This document shows positions 43,872-52,654 of a stretch of DNA of 64,000 nucleotides, in pieces; within the stretch, counting starts at the first letter, position 1; the number at the start of each line of letters is the position of its first letter. A model generated the notes under the pieces. The model ran no database searches and had not been told where the DNA came from. It saw only the letters and a list, made by a program, of their open reading frames with translations. The DNA comes from JAAFIW01 sp031414805. Lineage in GTDB: Bacteria; Pseudomonadota; Gammaproteobacteria; Burkholderiales; Burkholderiaceae_C. The translations under genes and the position numbers were made by a program. The stretch spans positions 62,001 to 126,000 of the forward strand of contig JANOQJ010000014.1 of the NCBI GenBank assembly GCA_031414805.1. Reading direction: 5' to 3'.

Positions 43872-45137
43872 ATGCACTTCATCAAACTACTCCTTGGAAC
43901 CCTGCTGCTGGCCAGCCAGTTGGCCACCGCCCAAACCCCTTGGCCCAACTACATCACGCAGCTGGAGCACGACACCACGGAAAGCACGGTATTGGCAATT
44001 GCGCCGGCCGATGTGGTGATTCGGGCGCCCGACAGCAACGTGCCGGCTGATAAAGCCCGCTTCAGCGGTGCGTGGTCTGGATGGGGGTGCGCTGCACGTG
44101 CGTGCGACGTGAAGTTGATGGTTGAAAGCGTGACCGCAGACGGTGCCGTTGTCGTTTATGCCGCAGCCTCTGCGACCAGCCAGATCAGCGAGCGAGCGCA
44201 AGCCCGGTTTGTGGGTGGGGAACTGACCGCGCCTTTGTCGACCGGCTCCTTCATCAGCCTGCGGATGCGTGCAGGCGCTGATCAGATTGCCGAGTTTGTG
44301 ATTCACAAAGACGGTGCGCTGCGTGCTGCGGGCGTGTTGTCTCAAACACCGGCCCCGGCAAAAACCATTGATCGCATTCCCACCCCCTTTGTGGAAAACG
44401 GCAAACCCGTCACGCTGGAGGTGGTGATCTACAAGCCGCCCGGCAAGGGCCCTTTCCCGGCGCTGATGTTCAACCATGGTTCCACCGGCAACGGCGACAA
44501 CCCGGCCCTGTTCGGGAGCACCTGGAGCAGCGCCACCCTGGCCCGTTTTTTCACCGACAAGGGCTGGCTGGTGGCCTTTCCCCAGCGACGCGGGCGCGGC
44601 AAGTCTGATGGCTTGTATGACGAAGGTTTTGAAGCAAACCGCTCCCGCTACGCCTGCAGCCCCGCGCTGTCACTGCCTGGACTGGAGCGCGCCTTGAGCG
44701 ACATGGACGCCGCCGCCGACTACCTGGCCGCCCGGCCCGATGTAGACAACCAACGCATGCTGGTCGGCGGCCAGTCGCGCGGCGGCATTGCGTCTGTGGT
44801 CTACGCGGGCACACGGCCCACCCGCTTTGTCGGGGTGATTAACTTCGTGGGCGGATGGGTGGGCGACCGCTGCGTGAATGCAGAGGCTATCAACACCGCC
44901 AGCTTCAAAAAAGGGGCTGCATTTGCAGCGCCCATGCTCTGGCTGTATGGAGAAAACGACCCGTTCTACCGGATCCGCCACAGCAAAAGCAACTTCGACG
45001 CTTTCATGCAGGCGGGTGGCAAAGGCTCTTTTCACGTTTTTGAGTCTGGCCGGGGCGTTAACGGGCACGGCTTGGTTTCGATGCCCCAGCTATGGGGCGC
45101 TGAGCTGGGCCGTTACCTGGAGCCGTTTGGGCGGTAG
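43872..45137 (+). CDS. Secreted alpha/beta hydrolase (dienelactone hydrolase-like)
   Basis: 421 residues with a signal peptide (FIKLLLGTLLLASQLATAQ). The N-terminal 170 residues look like a beta domain; the C-terminal half is an alpha/beta hydrolase with FNHGSTGNGDN (oxyanion region), the nucleophile elbow GGQSRGGIASVV, an acid in LYGENDPFYRI and a late His (NGHGLVSMP). The substrate is not predictable; esters or peptides are both handled by relatives. It is divergent from the GNAT gene. Confidence 0.8.
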   Translation: MHFIKLLLGTLLLASQLATAQTPWPNYITQLEHDTTESTVLAIAPADVVIRAPDSNVPADKARFSGAWSGWGCAARACDVKLMVESVTADGAVVVYAAASATSQISERAQARFVGGELTAPLSTGSFISLRMRAGADQIAEFVIHKDGALRAAGVLSQTPAPAKTIDRIPTPFVENGKPVTLEVVIYKPPGKGPFPALMFNHGSTGNGDNPALFGSTWSSATLARFFTDKGWLVAFPQRRGRGKSDGLYDEGFEANRSRYACSPALSLPGLERALSDMDAAADYLAARPDVDNQRMLVGGQSRGGIASVVYAGTRPTRFVGVINFVGGWVGDRCVNAEAINTASFKKGAAFAAPMLWLYGENDPFYRIRHSKSNFDAFMQAGGKGSFHVFESGRGVNGHGLVSMPQLWGAELGRYLEPFGR

Positions 45138-45164
45138 TAGCTTGATGTGAGTCTGCTTTTAGAC

Positions 45165-45218
45165 GCTATTATTTTGATAGCTGTTTGAGCAGTATTTGTA
45201 TGGGCTGCTGCCGCTTTT
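45165..45218 (+). repeat. Dispersed repeat copy
   Basis: CGCTATTATTTTGATAGCTG, TTTGAGCAGTATTTGTATGG, GCTGCTGCCGCTTTT. It lies after the hydrolase gene. Confidence 0.9.
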
Positions 45219-45258
45219 CGTCCAAAAACGGGGTAACTGCGAAGGTGGATACCAGCAA

Positions 45259-45411
45259 CCCCTTCCCCCGCTGGGGGAAGGCAGGGATGGGGGCATGCGC
45301 GTGTAGCGGCTTGTTCTCCGTGCTGCCTGGGCTTGAGGTGCCTTTCGGCATAAGCGGCCTTGGGTCGGACCGAAAGCCCCCATCCCAACCTTCCCCCAAA
45401 GGCGGGAAGGA
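45259..45411. repeat. 153-bp intergenic element with long inverted ends
   Basis: The left end CCCCTTCCCCCGCTGGGGGA, then AGGCAGGGATGGGGGC, is mirrored by GCCCCCATCCCAACCTTCCC and CCAAAGGCGGGAAGG at the right. A 60-base spacer contains a CGGCATAAGCGGCC-like stretch. The same architecture occurs inside icmF at 32550-32768, and one end at 35460. Confidence 0.8.
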
Positions 45412-45439
45412 GCAAGACAGCCCGCCGCAACCTGAACCG

Positions 45440-45952
45440 CTACCCCAGCAACCCCAAATTCCCCCGCCACAACACCCAGTTCAGCACCACCGCAAAGCTG
45501 ACCCACAGCAGATACGGCACCAGAAGCGCCCCCGCCAACGGTTTGATGCGCCAAAAAGCCACGAGGGTGCAGGCAATCAGCACCCACATCAGCACGATTT
45601 CAGCAAAGGCCACGCCGCCCCGCTGCCAGGCAAAGAACAGCCAGCTCCACAAGGTGTTGGCCGCCAGCTGGGCCATGAAAAGGCCCAGGGCTACCTGTTT
45701 TGACTTTCTGTCCGCAGCAGATCGCCACACCAGCCACACGGCCACTGCCATGCACGCAAACAGCACCGTCCACACCGGGCCAAACAGCCAGCCCGGTGGT
45801 GCCCAGCTGGGGCTGACCAACTCTTTGTAAAAGTCTTTGGCGTTGATGGAGGCCGCGGCGCCCAGGGCGCTGGCGGCAAAACACAAAACCAGCCAACCCA
45901 ACAAACCCAATAGGTCCTGGAACCTGGAACGATGTGGTGTAAGCGAATTCAT
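45440..45952 (-). CDS. tspO: TspO/MBR family protein
   Basis: 170 residues, five transmembrane helices, Trp-rich. SPSWAPPGWLFGPVWTVLFA and QLAANTLWSWLFFAW, with the final VPYLLWVSFAVVLNWVLWRGN, are the conserved TspO blocks. The protein binds porphyrins and is linked to tetrapyrrole and light/oxygen signalling in photosynthetic relatives. A link with the heme oxygenase-phytochrome operon 3 kb away is only a thought. Confidence 0.92.
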   Translation of the reverse strand: MNSLTPHRSRFQDLLGLLGWLVLCFAASALGAAASINAKDFYKELVSPSWAPPGWLFGPVWTVLFACMAVAVWLVWRSAADRKSKQVALGLFMAQLAANTLWSWLFFAWQRGGVAFAEIVLMWVLIACTLVAFWRIKPLAGALLVPYLLWVSFAVVLNWVLWRGNLGLLG

Positions 45953-46005
45953 GGGGTTTTGCAGAGTTGCGTTAGGGTGTGGTGGGTGTAAAAAAAGGCA
46001 TCAAT

Positions 46006-46064
46006 TCACTACGATATTGATAGCTGTTTGAGCAGTATTTACAAGGGATGGAGGCCGATTTGAC
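46006..46064 (+). repeat. Dispersed repeat copy
   Basis: TCACTACGATATTGATAGCT, GTTTGAGCAGTATTTACAAG, GGATGGAGGCCGATTT. It lies at the 3' end of the following small gene on the minus strand. Confidence 0.9.
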
Positions 46065-46066
46065 GT

Positions 46067-46330
46067 TTATTTTTCATCCGGCATCGGCCGTGCCTGCATC
46101 GCAGCATCCAGCGCCTGTTTGTATTGCTGCTGAATTTGTTGGCTTTGCTCTTTCACCGAGGCATTGGGGTCCACCGCTGGCAGGCCTGGAATCTGCGCAC
46201 CTGGAAGCTGCGCACCTGGCACTTGGAGCGCAGGAACGGACTTGCGCGTGGCGGCCAATTGATTTTTGGCCACCAAGGCGACGATGACCAGCGTGAGCAG
46301 CAGGCCGACGATTCCGAACAGGGCTTTCAT
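46067..46330 (-). CDS. Small membrane-anchored hypothetical protein
   Basis: 87 residues: an N-terminal transmembrane helix (LFGIVGLLLTLVIVALVA), a Pro/Gly-rich linker with the repeat PGAQLPGAQIPG, and a helical, Gln-rich tail (KEQSQQIQQQYKQALDAAMQ). The topology suggests a periplasmic tail. I do not recognise the family. One base separates it from the upstream paiB-like frame, so it is probably cotranscribed with that gene. Confidence 0.6.
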   Translation of the reverse strand: MKALFGIVGLLLTLVIVALVAKNQLAATRKSVPALQVPGAQLPGAQIPGLPAVDPNASVKEQSQQIQQQYKQALDAAMQARPMPDEK

Positions 46331-46331
46331 T

Positions 46332-46978
46332 TCAACTTTCCTTTGCGTTTGAGGTCATGCCCAACACGTCCATCCAGCGCCCCAGCGCCTGGTGGTTCTC
46401 GTCACCCGCCGCATACACCGCCCGCAGGGCAGCGTGGGATTCCGGGCGGTGCTGGTTGAGCTTGAGTTTGCATTCCACCGCGTCCACCCGCAACTCAAAA
46501 GCCACGATACCCGCCAGCATTTTGTGCTGGTACTCATGGCCGAGGTCTATCCACTGCTGCGCATACGCCGGCTCATGGTCGCCAATGAGTTTTTCAGCAG
46601 CGCGTCTTTGGCCTGCGGCTCTTCAATCAAGCGCACCGTGACCCGCGCATGCACGGCCAGGTAATTCCAGGTGGGCACGCGGGCCAGGTCGGGGTAGACC
46701 TGGGGCGACATATAGGCATACGGTCCCAAAAAGGTCACCAGCGCTTGGGGCCGAGCCTGCAAGTAGCGCCAATGCGGGTTGGGCTTGGCGCAATGGCCCA
46801 GCAGCCGCCAGCCGCCGTCTTGCGGCAAGCCGTCCACCGAGTCCACATGCAGCGGCAGGTGGGTGACAAACGGAAAACCGTCGTCGTCATTGGAAATCAA
46901 ACTGGCCAGCGGGTACTCGCGCATCAGGCGCAGGGCCATGGCAGGGTCGGCGGCGTTGAATTGGCGGGGCAGGTACAT
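46332..46978 (-). pseudogene. paiB: PaiB-type FMN-binding regulator, frameshifted
   Basis: Two frames together make a full PaiB protein (about 215 residues). The first ends after AKDALLK with a false tail NSLATMSRR; the second supplies LIGDHEPAYAQQW, then HEYQHKMLAGIVAFELRV and the rest. The shift lies in a run of five T (46590-46594, plus strand); adding one base gives an open frame of 648 bases. N-terminal MYLPRQFNAADPAMALRLMR and NPHWRYLQARPQALVTFLGP with PTWNYLAVHARV are typical of the family, which has a split-barrel FMN fold. Either a real null allele or a homopolymer error. Confidence 0.85.
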
Positions 46979-46997
46979 GGCGTTTTGAGGGGTTGAT

Positions 46998-47053
46998 TAC
47001 TATCTATTTGATAGCTGCTTGAGCAGTTTATACAAGGGCTACAGCCTGTTTTG
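46998..47053 (+). repeat. Dispersed repeat copy
   Basis: TTACTATCTATTTGATAGCT, GCTTGAGCAGTTTATACAAG, GGCTACAGCCTGTTTT. It lies upstream of paiB and of the small membrane gene. Confidence 0.9.
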
Positions 47054-47154
47054 ATTGATTATTCACAACTTGGTATCCTGCACCAGCGCGGCCTGCCGAC
47101 CGCGCGCCATGTGCAACTGTCAGATGGTCACTTTTTAAAACGCGTCTCCACATC

Positions 47155-47355
47155 ATGTTCAACGAAGAAAAGAAATCTGCCAAAAACACTGCACGGAGCC
47201 TCGCGGGTACGGCGTTCAAAGACCTGGTCTTTCAGGCCTTTATGTGGATCAGCGCCATCATCACCCTGATCATTGCCTACAACATGCAAAGCTGGTGGCC
47301 GTTTGCTGGCTGGTTTGTTGCTGTGTTGGCGTTTGGATTGTGGATGGGGAATTGA
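47155..47355 (+). CDS. Small two-helix membrane protein
   Basis: 66 residues. A charged N-terminus (FNEEKKSAKNTARSL) is followed by two hydrophobic stretches, FMWISAIITLIIAYN and WPFAGWFVAVLAFGLWMG. No known domain. It ends 16 bases before the convergent MFS gene. The composition and clean start support a real gene, but this is not certain. Confidence 0.55.
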   Translation: MFNEEKKSAKNTARSLAGTAFKDLVFQAFMWISAIITLIIAYNMQSWWPFAGWFVAVLAFGLWMGN

Positions 47356-47371
47356 CAGGCACCGCAACCGA

Positions 47372-48673
47372 TCAGCTCTGCGCCAACGCCGCCTGCCGCC
47401 CCCGCTCCATGTTCAGCGGCACCAGCAGCACCAGGCCGATGATGAACATCACGCCGGTGGACAAAATGGCGGTGCGCTGATCGCCACCCGTGGCCCAGGT
47501 GATGGCGCCGTAGGTCAGCGGCCCCACGATGCTGGCCAGCCGGGTGGCAAAGGTCCACAGCCCATAAAACTGCGCCAGCTGCCGGGCTGGTGCCAGCAGG
47601 CCCACCATGGCCCGCCCGGCTGACTGGCTGGAGCCCATGCACAAACCGGCCAGCGCAGCGGCATACCAGAACCCGCCCTTGGTGGTGACCACCGAGGCCA
47701 GCACGCAGGTGGCAATCCAGCCCACCAGGGTCAGGCCCAGCGCCAGCTTGTGGCCAATGCGGTCTTGCAGATAGCCGAAGCCAAACGCGCCGAACGCGGC
47801 CGCCAGGTTCAGCGCCAAGATCAACAACATGGTTTCCTGGGGCTGAAAGCCAATGACCTGCTCGGCATAAATGGCGGCCAGCGCAATCGTCACGGCCACG
47901 CCGCCTTGGTAGAACACGGCGCAGGCCAGCAGCCACATGAAATCGGTGTAGCCGCGCGCCTGCATGAAGTTCTGCTTCATGTCAGCCAGCGCAGCCTTCA
48001 GGCCAGGGGTGTGCGGTCTGTCTGTCTGCGGCACAGCGCGCTCTTTAAGGAGGCGAAAAGTCACCAGCGCCGCGCCGCCGTAAATCGCGGCGGTGATCAG
48101 CATGGTGATGGGCACAAACTTGTCTGCACTCATGCCCTGGCCCTGCGCCCACAGCACAAAACCCAGGCTGAGGCCCAGCGCCAGCATGCCGCCAAAGTAG
48201 CCGAAGCTCCAGCCCCAGCCGCTGACCTTGCCCAGCGCCTCAGGCCGGGCCAACTCGGGTAAAAACGACGCGGTGAGCGACTCGCCGTAGGAATAAAACG
48301 TGTTGGACAACACGATCAACACCACCGCCAGCGCCACCATGCCCGGCCCCACCAGCGCGAGCCCCAAGGTGGCCACCACGCAGCAGGCGGTGGAGATCAT
48401 GAGCAGGCGTTTTTTGGCCGCATGCCGGTCGGCGTAGGCCCCAATGCTGGGCATCGTCAACATGACGATGGCATACGACACACTGAGCGCCGCCGTCCAG
48501 GCAAACGTGGCCCAAGCGGCTTTTTGCGCCACGCCGCCCACAAAATAGGCTGCAAACACGGCGGTGAGCACCACCGTGGTGTAGCCCGAGTTGGCAAAGT
48601 CATACATCGCCCACCCAAACACCTCGCGCTTGCGCACGCCGGGGTTGAGCGCGTCTTGAGAAAAGATTGCCAT
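47372..48673 (-). CDS. MFS transporter, UMF1 (Atg22-like) family
   Basis: 433 residues, about twelve helices. The opening KREVFGWAMYDFANSGYTTV is the strongly conserved mark of the UMF1 family, and NTFYSYGESLTASFLPELA with KVSGWGWSFGYFGGML follows. Substrates of bacterial members are unknown; the eukaryotic relative exports amino acids from the vacuole. The ATG at 48673 gives MAIFSQDALNPG. Confidence 0.88.
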   Translation of the reverse strand: MAIFSQDALNPGVRKREVFGWAMYDFANSGYTTVVLTAVFAAYFVGGVAQKAAWATFAWTAALSVSYAIVMLTMPSIGAYADRHAAKKRLLMISTACCVVATLGLALVGPGMVALAVVLIVLSNTFYSYGESLTASFLPELARPEALGKVSGWGWSFGYFGGMLALGLSLGFVLWAQGQGMSADKFVPITMLITAAIYGGAALVTFRLLKERAVPQTDRPHTPGLKAALADMKQNFMQARGYTDFMWLLACAVFYQGGVAVTIALAAIYAEQVIGFQPQETMLLILALNLAAAFGAFGFGYLQDRIGHKLALGLTLVGWIATCVLASVVTTKGGFWYAAALAGLCMGSSQSAGRAMVGLLAPARQLAQFYGLWTFATRLASIVGPLTYGAITWATGGDQRTAILSTGVMFIIGLVLLVPLNMERGRQAALAQS

Positions 48674-48807
48674 GTGGAGCCTGTGAGGTGAGGGGTTGAG
48701 TGGGGTTGCTGATGACCTGGGGATTATTCCTGTGCGCAATGACCGGCTTTACTCATTCCCCTGACGGGCATGGATATCTACACATCTTTGCGGCAAGTGG
48801 GTTTGGC

Positions 48808-48847
48808 TCCCTCGCCCCTCCGGGGAGAGGGCTGGGGTGAGGGGCTG
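48808..48847. repeat. GC-rich palindromic intergenic repeat
   Basis: CTCCCTCGCCCCTCCGGGGA followed by GAGGGCTGGGGTGAGGGGCT. A short hairpin repeat within the 421-base gap between the MFS gene and the NERD-helicase gene; that gap also holds 48924-48984 and 49016-49031. Confidence 0.75.
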
Positions 48848-48923
48848 CGCGATACCTGTCCTGTACGACGCGGCGGCCTCTCCCTGGCCTATCCGCAAGC
48901 GGTACAGTGAATAAAGCCGTTTG

Positions 48924-48984
48924 CATCACTATGCTTTTGATAGCTGCTTGAGCAACATTGACAAGGGCTAGCGGCTGTTTTGCC
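48924..48984 (+). repeat. Dispersed repeat copy
   Basis: CATCACTATGCTTTTGATAG, CTGCTTGAGCAACATTGACA, AGGGCTAGCGGCTGTTTT. It lies upstream of the NERD-helicase gene. Confidence 0.9.
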
Positions 48985-49015
48985 TTGAAATCTGCTCGCT
49001 GCCCGTACCCAAAAA

Positions 49016-49031
49016 AGGTGACTATTCACCT
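49016..49031. promoter_or_regulatory. Perfect 16-bp dyad upstream of the NERD-helicase gene
   Basis: AGGTGA-CTAT-TCACCT, about 64 bases before the ATG at 49095. Position and symmetry would suit an operator; no regulator is encoded next to it. Confidence 0.3.
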
Positions 49032-49094
49032 ATACCCGACTAAAAGTTATGCGGCATGATGGGGTAACAAAATCTTACGGGCGGCGGCTGATAG

Positions 49095-50933
49095 ATGGCG
49101 ACTCTTATTCCTTCGATGGGCACGTGCGCAGGGCGCATGACCAGCGGCGAGCGCCGACTTGCCGAGCGGCTGGAGCAAAAGCTCGACGCTGACTATCTGC
49201 TGTGGTACGACGTGCCCATGGGGCCGCGCAACACCCACCCAGACTTTTGCGTCATGCACCCACAACGCGGCATTTTGGTGCTGGAGGTCAAAGACTGGCG
49301 GCTCTCCACCGTCTTGCAGGCTGACAAACAAAACTGGGAAATATTGGGTGATAACGGCCCCAAGACGGTTATCAACCCGCTTGAACAAGCCCGCCAATAT
49401 GCCCATCAGGTCGTCAATGCGCTGGAGCGTGACGCGCAACTGGTGCAAGCCGACGGCCCACACGCAGGCAAACTGGCTTTTCCGTGGAGCTATGGCGTGG
49501 TGTTTACCAACATCACCCGCAAACAGTTTGAAACCGCAGAACTACAGCACGCCATAGAGCCGCACCGCGTGTTGTGCCAAGACGAAATGCTGGAATCTGC
49601 AGGCGCCGAAGAGCTGCAAAGCCGCCTGTGGGAAATGTTCCCATACGGTATGCGCGGCGCTATCAGCCTGCCCCAGCTTGACCGCGTTCGCTGGATTATT
49701 TTCCCGCAGGTGCGTGTGCAAAACCAGGCGGCACTGTTTGACGACGCCGCACCAGACGCCGACTTGCCCAGCATCATGCGCGTGATGGACTTGCAGCAAG
49801 AGCAACTGGCCAGGTCGTTGGGTGACGGCCACCGCGTCATTCACGGCGTGGCGGGCTCTGGCAAAACCATGATCTTGGGCTACCGCGCTGAATATTTGGC
49901 TAAATCCAATGTTTCCAGCACCGCCAGCAGCAAACCGATTTTGATTCTTTGCTTTAACGAGCCGCTGGGTGTCACGCTTGATTCGGTCATGCGTACCAAA
50001 GGATTGGACGGCAAGGTACACGCCAGGCATTTTCATAAATGGTGCCGTGACCAGCTCACTGCGTTTGGGCAAGCATTGCCTGGGCACCAGTTAACCAGCG
50101 AGCAATATGCGCAAGAGCTGGTGCTGCGCGTCATACACGGCATTGACCGCAAGCAAATCCCCGGCGGCCAATACCAGGCCATATTGATCGACGAGGGCCA
50201 TGACTTTCAGCCCGAGTGGCTCAAGCTGGTCACGCAAATGGTTGACCCGAGCACCAACAGCCTGCTGGTGCTGTATGACGACGCCCAAAGCATTTACCAA
50301 CGCAGCCGCACCAAACAATTCAGCTTCAAAAGCGTGGGCATTCAAGCAGCAGGCCGCACCACCATTCTGAAAATCAACTACCGCAACACCCGGCAAATTT
50401 TGCAAATTGCCAGCCTGGTTGCCGCCGACCTGCTGACAGCAGACGACAAAGACGATGACGCTAAATTTGAAGACTGTGTGCCCCTGCTAAAACCCATCAG
50501 CTGCGGCCGCGAAGGGCAAGCCCCCATCATCATCAAACTACCCAGCCTGCGCGAAGAAGCATTTGCCATTGCCGACCAGCTGAGCACCGCCCATAAGGAA
50601 GGTTTTGCTTGGGGCGACATGGCCATCTTGTGCGCCGACTGGCACACGATAGACACCTGCGCAGATGCCCTGTATCACCGCAAACTGCCCTTCAATGTGC
50701 GCAAGAGATCAGGCGACTACAACCCCAGCGCAGATGCGATACAAATCATGACCATGAAAGTCAGCAAGGGCCTGGAGTTTCCTGTTGTTGCGCTGCCGGG
50801 TGTGGGGCATATGCCGGCTGCGGGTGAGGATGAGCAGGAGGCGGCTCGGGTGTTTTATGTGGCGGCTACGCAGGCTACGCAGCGGTTGGTGATTGGGGCG
50901 GGTGGGGATGCGAAATTCGGGGGAAAGTTATGA
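49095..50933 (+). CDS. NERD-domain UvrD-like helicase
   Basis: 612 residues. The NERD (nuclease-related) domain spans about 15-135, with TSGERRLAERL, then THPDFCVMHPQRGILVLEVK whose Asp and Glu-x-Lys resemble the PD-(D/E)XK core. A superfamily 1 helicase follows: Walker A IHGVAGSGKTMILGYRAE, Walker B AILIDEGHDFQPEWLKLV, motif IV-like NYRNTRQIL and the C-terminal MTMKVSKGLEFPVVALPGVG with YVAATQATQRLVI. It is plausibly an ATP-driven DNA-processing nuclease; such genes are common in defence and mobile islands. It marks the left side of the accessory region. Confidence 0.88.
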   Translation: MATLIPSMGTCAGRMTSGERRLAERLEQKLDADYLLWYDVPMGPRNTHPDFCVMHPQRGILVLEVKDWRLSTVLQADKQNWEILGDNGPKTVINPLEQARQYAHQVVNALERDAQLVQADGPHAGKLAFPWSYGVVFTNITRKQFETAELQHAIEPHRVLCQDEMLESAGAEELQSRLWEMFPYGMRGAISLPQLDRVRWIIFPQVRVQNQAALFDDAAPDADLPSIMRVMDLQQEQLARSLGDGHRVIHGVAGSGKTMILGYRAEYLAKSNVSSTASSKPILILCFNEPLGVTLDSVMRTKGLDGKVHARHFHKWCRDQLTAFGQALPGHQLTSEQYAQELVLRVIHGIDRKQIPGGQYQAILIDEGHDFQPEWLKLVTQMVDPSTNSLLVLYDDAQSIYQRSRTKQFSFKSVGIQAAGRTTILKINYRNTRQILQIASLVAADLLTADDKDDDAKFEDCVPLLKPISCGREGQAPIIIKLPSLREEAFAIADQLSTAHKEGFAWGDMAILCADWHTIDTCADALYHRKLPFNVRKRSGDYNPSADAIQIMTMKVSKGLEFPVVALPGVGHMPAAGEDEQEAARVFYVAATQATQRLVIGAGGDAKFGGKL

Positions 50934-51002
50934 AATCAGCGGAGAGTGATGTGATATTTAAAGACCTGACCTGACCAGACCTGACCCCAGCATCCCTTAA
51001 AA

Positions 51003-51467
51003 GGATTTTTCAGATTGTTCCCCGGCAACAAGGTGCGACTGAAGTACGGCCACGTCATCGAATGCACAGGCTGCACAAAAGATGCGTCGGGCAAAGTCAC
51101 TGAAGTACAAGCCCTGCTGATACCCGACACCAAAAGCGGCACCCCCGGCTCAGACGCCGTTAAAGTCTAAGGCGTGATCACATGGGTAGCCGTAGCCGAC
51201 GCCCTGCAAGCCGAAGTGCGGCTGTACGACCGATTGTTTAAAGAAGCCCACCCCGAAGCAGGCGGCGTTGACTTCTTGCAGAACTTGAATGCCACCAGCC
51301 TGACGGTGATGCAGGCAGTAGTCGAGCCGTCATTGGCAACGGCCACGGCTGATGACAAGTTTCAGTTTGAGCGGCATGGCTACTTTGCTGCGGATCGGGT
51401 GGATCATGCTGCGGGGAAGCTAGTGTTTAATAGAGCTACCAATTTGAAAGATACATGGGAAAAATGA
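51003..51467 (+). pseudogene. glnS: 3' fragment of glutaminyl-tRNA synthetase gene with internal stop
   Basis: About 155 codons matching only the C-terminal anticodon-binding part of GlnRS: FFRLFPGNKVRLKYGHVIEC, then DTKSGTPGSDAVKV, a TAA stop at 51168, and in the same frame GVITWVAVADALQAEVRLYD, DKFQFERHGYFAAD and VFNRATNLKDTWEK. The stop replaces a Lys codon expected before G-V-I-T-W. The catalytic domain is absent, so this cannot be the functional copy. The next gene's start codon overlaps the glnS stop (ATGA at 51464), so the fragment may have travelled with the cassette behind it. Confidence 0.9.
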
Positions 51468-52654
51468 TCATGCCAGTTAATAAATCTTCAAGTGCAAAAA
51501 GTAAGGTGTTGATTTTGAAAACAAAGAAAAAAACCCAATTCGTTCTTCCATTCAAAGTATCAAAAAATTGTCCAGTTGAATTATTAGAGCTGGATAGCTC
51601 AAACCCAAGGTTACAAACTGGTTTAGATAGCCCCTCAGGTTCAGAGGATGAGCTTATTAGTACGTTGTCTGATATTGCCGCCTTAGATGAGTTGATTACG
51701 TCTATTAGTACCAACGGATACTTGAATTTGGAACCGATGATCGTTATTGGCTCTACCGACAGTGGGCCTTTTAAAGTCTTAGAAGGAAACAGACGATTAG
51801 CAACAATCAAACTCATTCGAGATCCAGAACTCGCCCGTCGGCTAAGGATAAAAGTTCCCTCAAAAGTTTCTCAAGAAGCCATAAATTCAACATCTGAGAT
51901 TCTGTGCTATCGAGTGGCCTCTGAAGACGATGCCAGGGCGTTCATTGGCTTCAAACACATCAATGGAGCGCAAAGATGGGACGCTTACGCCAAAGCGAGA
52001 TATGTCACCGATTGGTATAAAAAAAGTGCTGGAAAAACAAAAATCTCGCTCATTGCCGACTGCCTCGGAGATAACAATGACACCCTAAGAACTTACATCT
52101 ATAGTTTGTTGATACTCGAACAAGCAGCTGCTGCAAATATGTGGACAGTACAAGATCGCGCAAACCCTGGACGCTTCGCGTTCTCTCATATTTCGACAGC
52201 AATTGGACGCAAAGAATATCAAGAATATCTTGGCCTAGAAAGTTGGAGTGATACGCCACCGCTTAAGCCGATAAAAAAAGAAAAGCTTAGCAACCTAGAT
52301 GAAGTGCTGTCGTTCATTTATGGATCGAAATCATCAGATCAACCAGCTTTAGTTAAATCTCAAAATCCAGATCTGAAAGATCTTGGTTTGGCAATCGTAA
52401 ATCCTGATGCCAGGTTAGTCCTCAAAGCCAAAGGAACATTAGACGAAGCAAGAGATGCGTTTAAAAATCCTGATCAAGCCTTTCACGACGCAATCATTGC
52501 AGCAAATATCAAACTGAGACGTGCGATTGAGTTAATTACCAAGTACGACGGTGCAGACAAAGCAATAAACATAGTAGTTGAAGAAGTCTTTGAGAGAGCT
52601 GACACGCTTAATACGATGACTAAGAAAAAGAAGGGATACGTAAGTGCCGCTTAA
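51455..52654 (+). CDS. ParB/Srx-like domain protein of an AT-rich cassette
   Basis: Up to 399 residues. LELDSSNPRLQTG near residue 45 and the later FKVLEGNRRLATIKLIRDPE (the E-G-N-R-R box) are the ParB N-terminal nuclease/CTPase-like fold. The remainder is helical with a late basic end (MTKKKKGYVSAA). Start codons at 51455, 51464 (ATGA overlap with the glnS fragment) and 51470 are all in frame. The gene is clearly AT-richer than its surroundings, indicating transfer. It overlaps the next gene by eleven bases. It could be a DNA-site-binding regulator or a nuclease subunit; no helix-turn-helix is obvious. Confidence 0.75.
   Translation: MGKMIMPVNKSSSAKSKVLILKTKKKTQFVLPFKVSKNCPVELLELDSSNPRLQTGLDSPSGSEDELISTLSDIAALDELITSISTNGYLNLEPMIVIGSTDSGPFKVLEGNRRLATIKLIRDPELARRLRIKVPSKVSQEAINSTSEILCYRVASEDDARAFIGFKHINGAQRWDAYAKARYVTDWYKKSAGKTKISLIADCLGDNNDTLRTYIYSLLILEQAAAANMWTVQDRANPGRFAFSHISTAIGRKEYQEYLGLESWSDTPPLKPIKKEKLSNLDEVLSFIYGSKSSDQPALVKSQNPDLKDLGLAIVNPDARLVLKAKGTLDEARDAFKNPDQAFHDAIIAANIKLRRAIELITKYDGADKAINIVVEEVFERADTLNTMTKKKKGYVSAA

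Noticed and set aside
51174..51467. Separate small gene starting at 51174
   Set aside because: It is the part of the glnS fragment after its internal stop, in the same frame.
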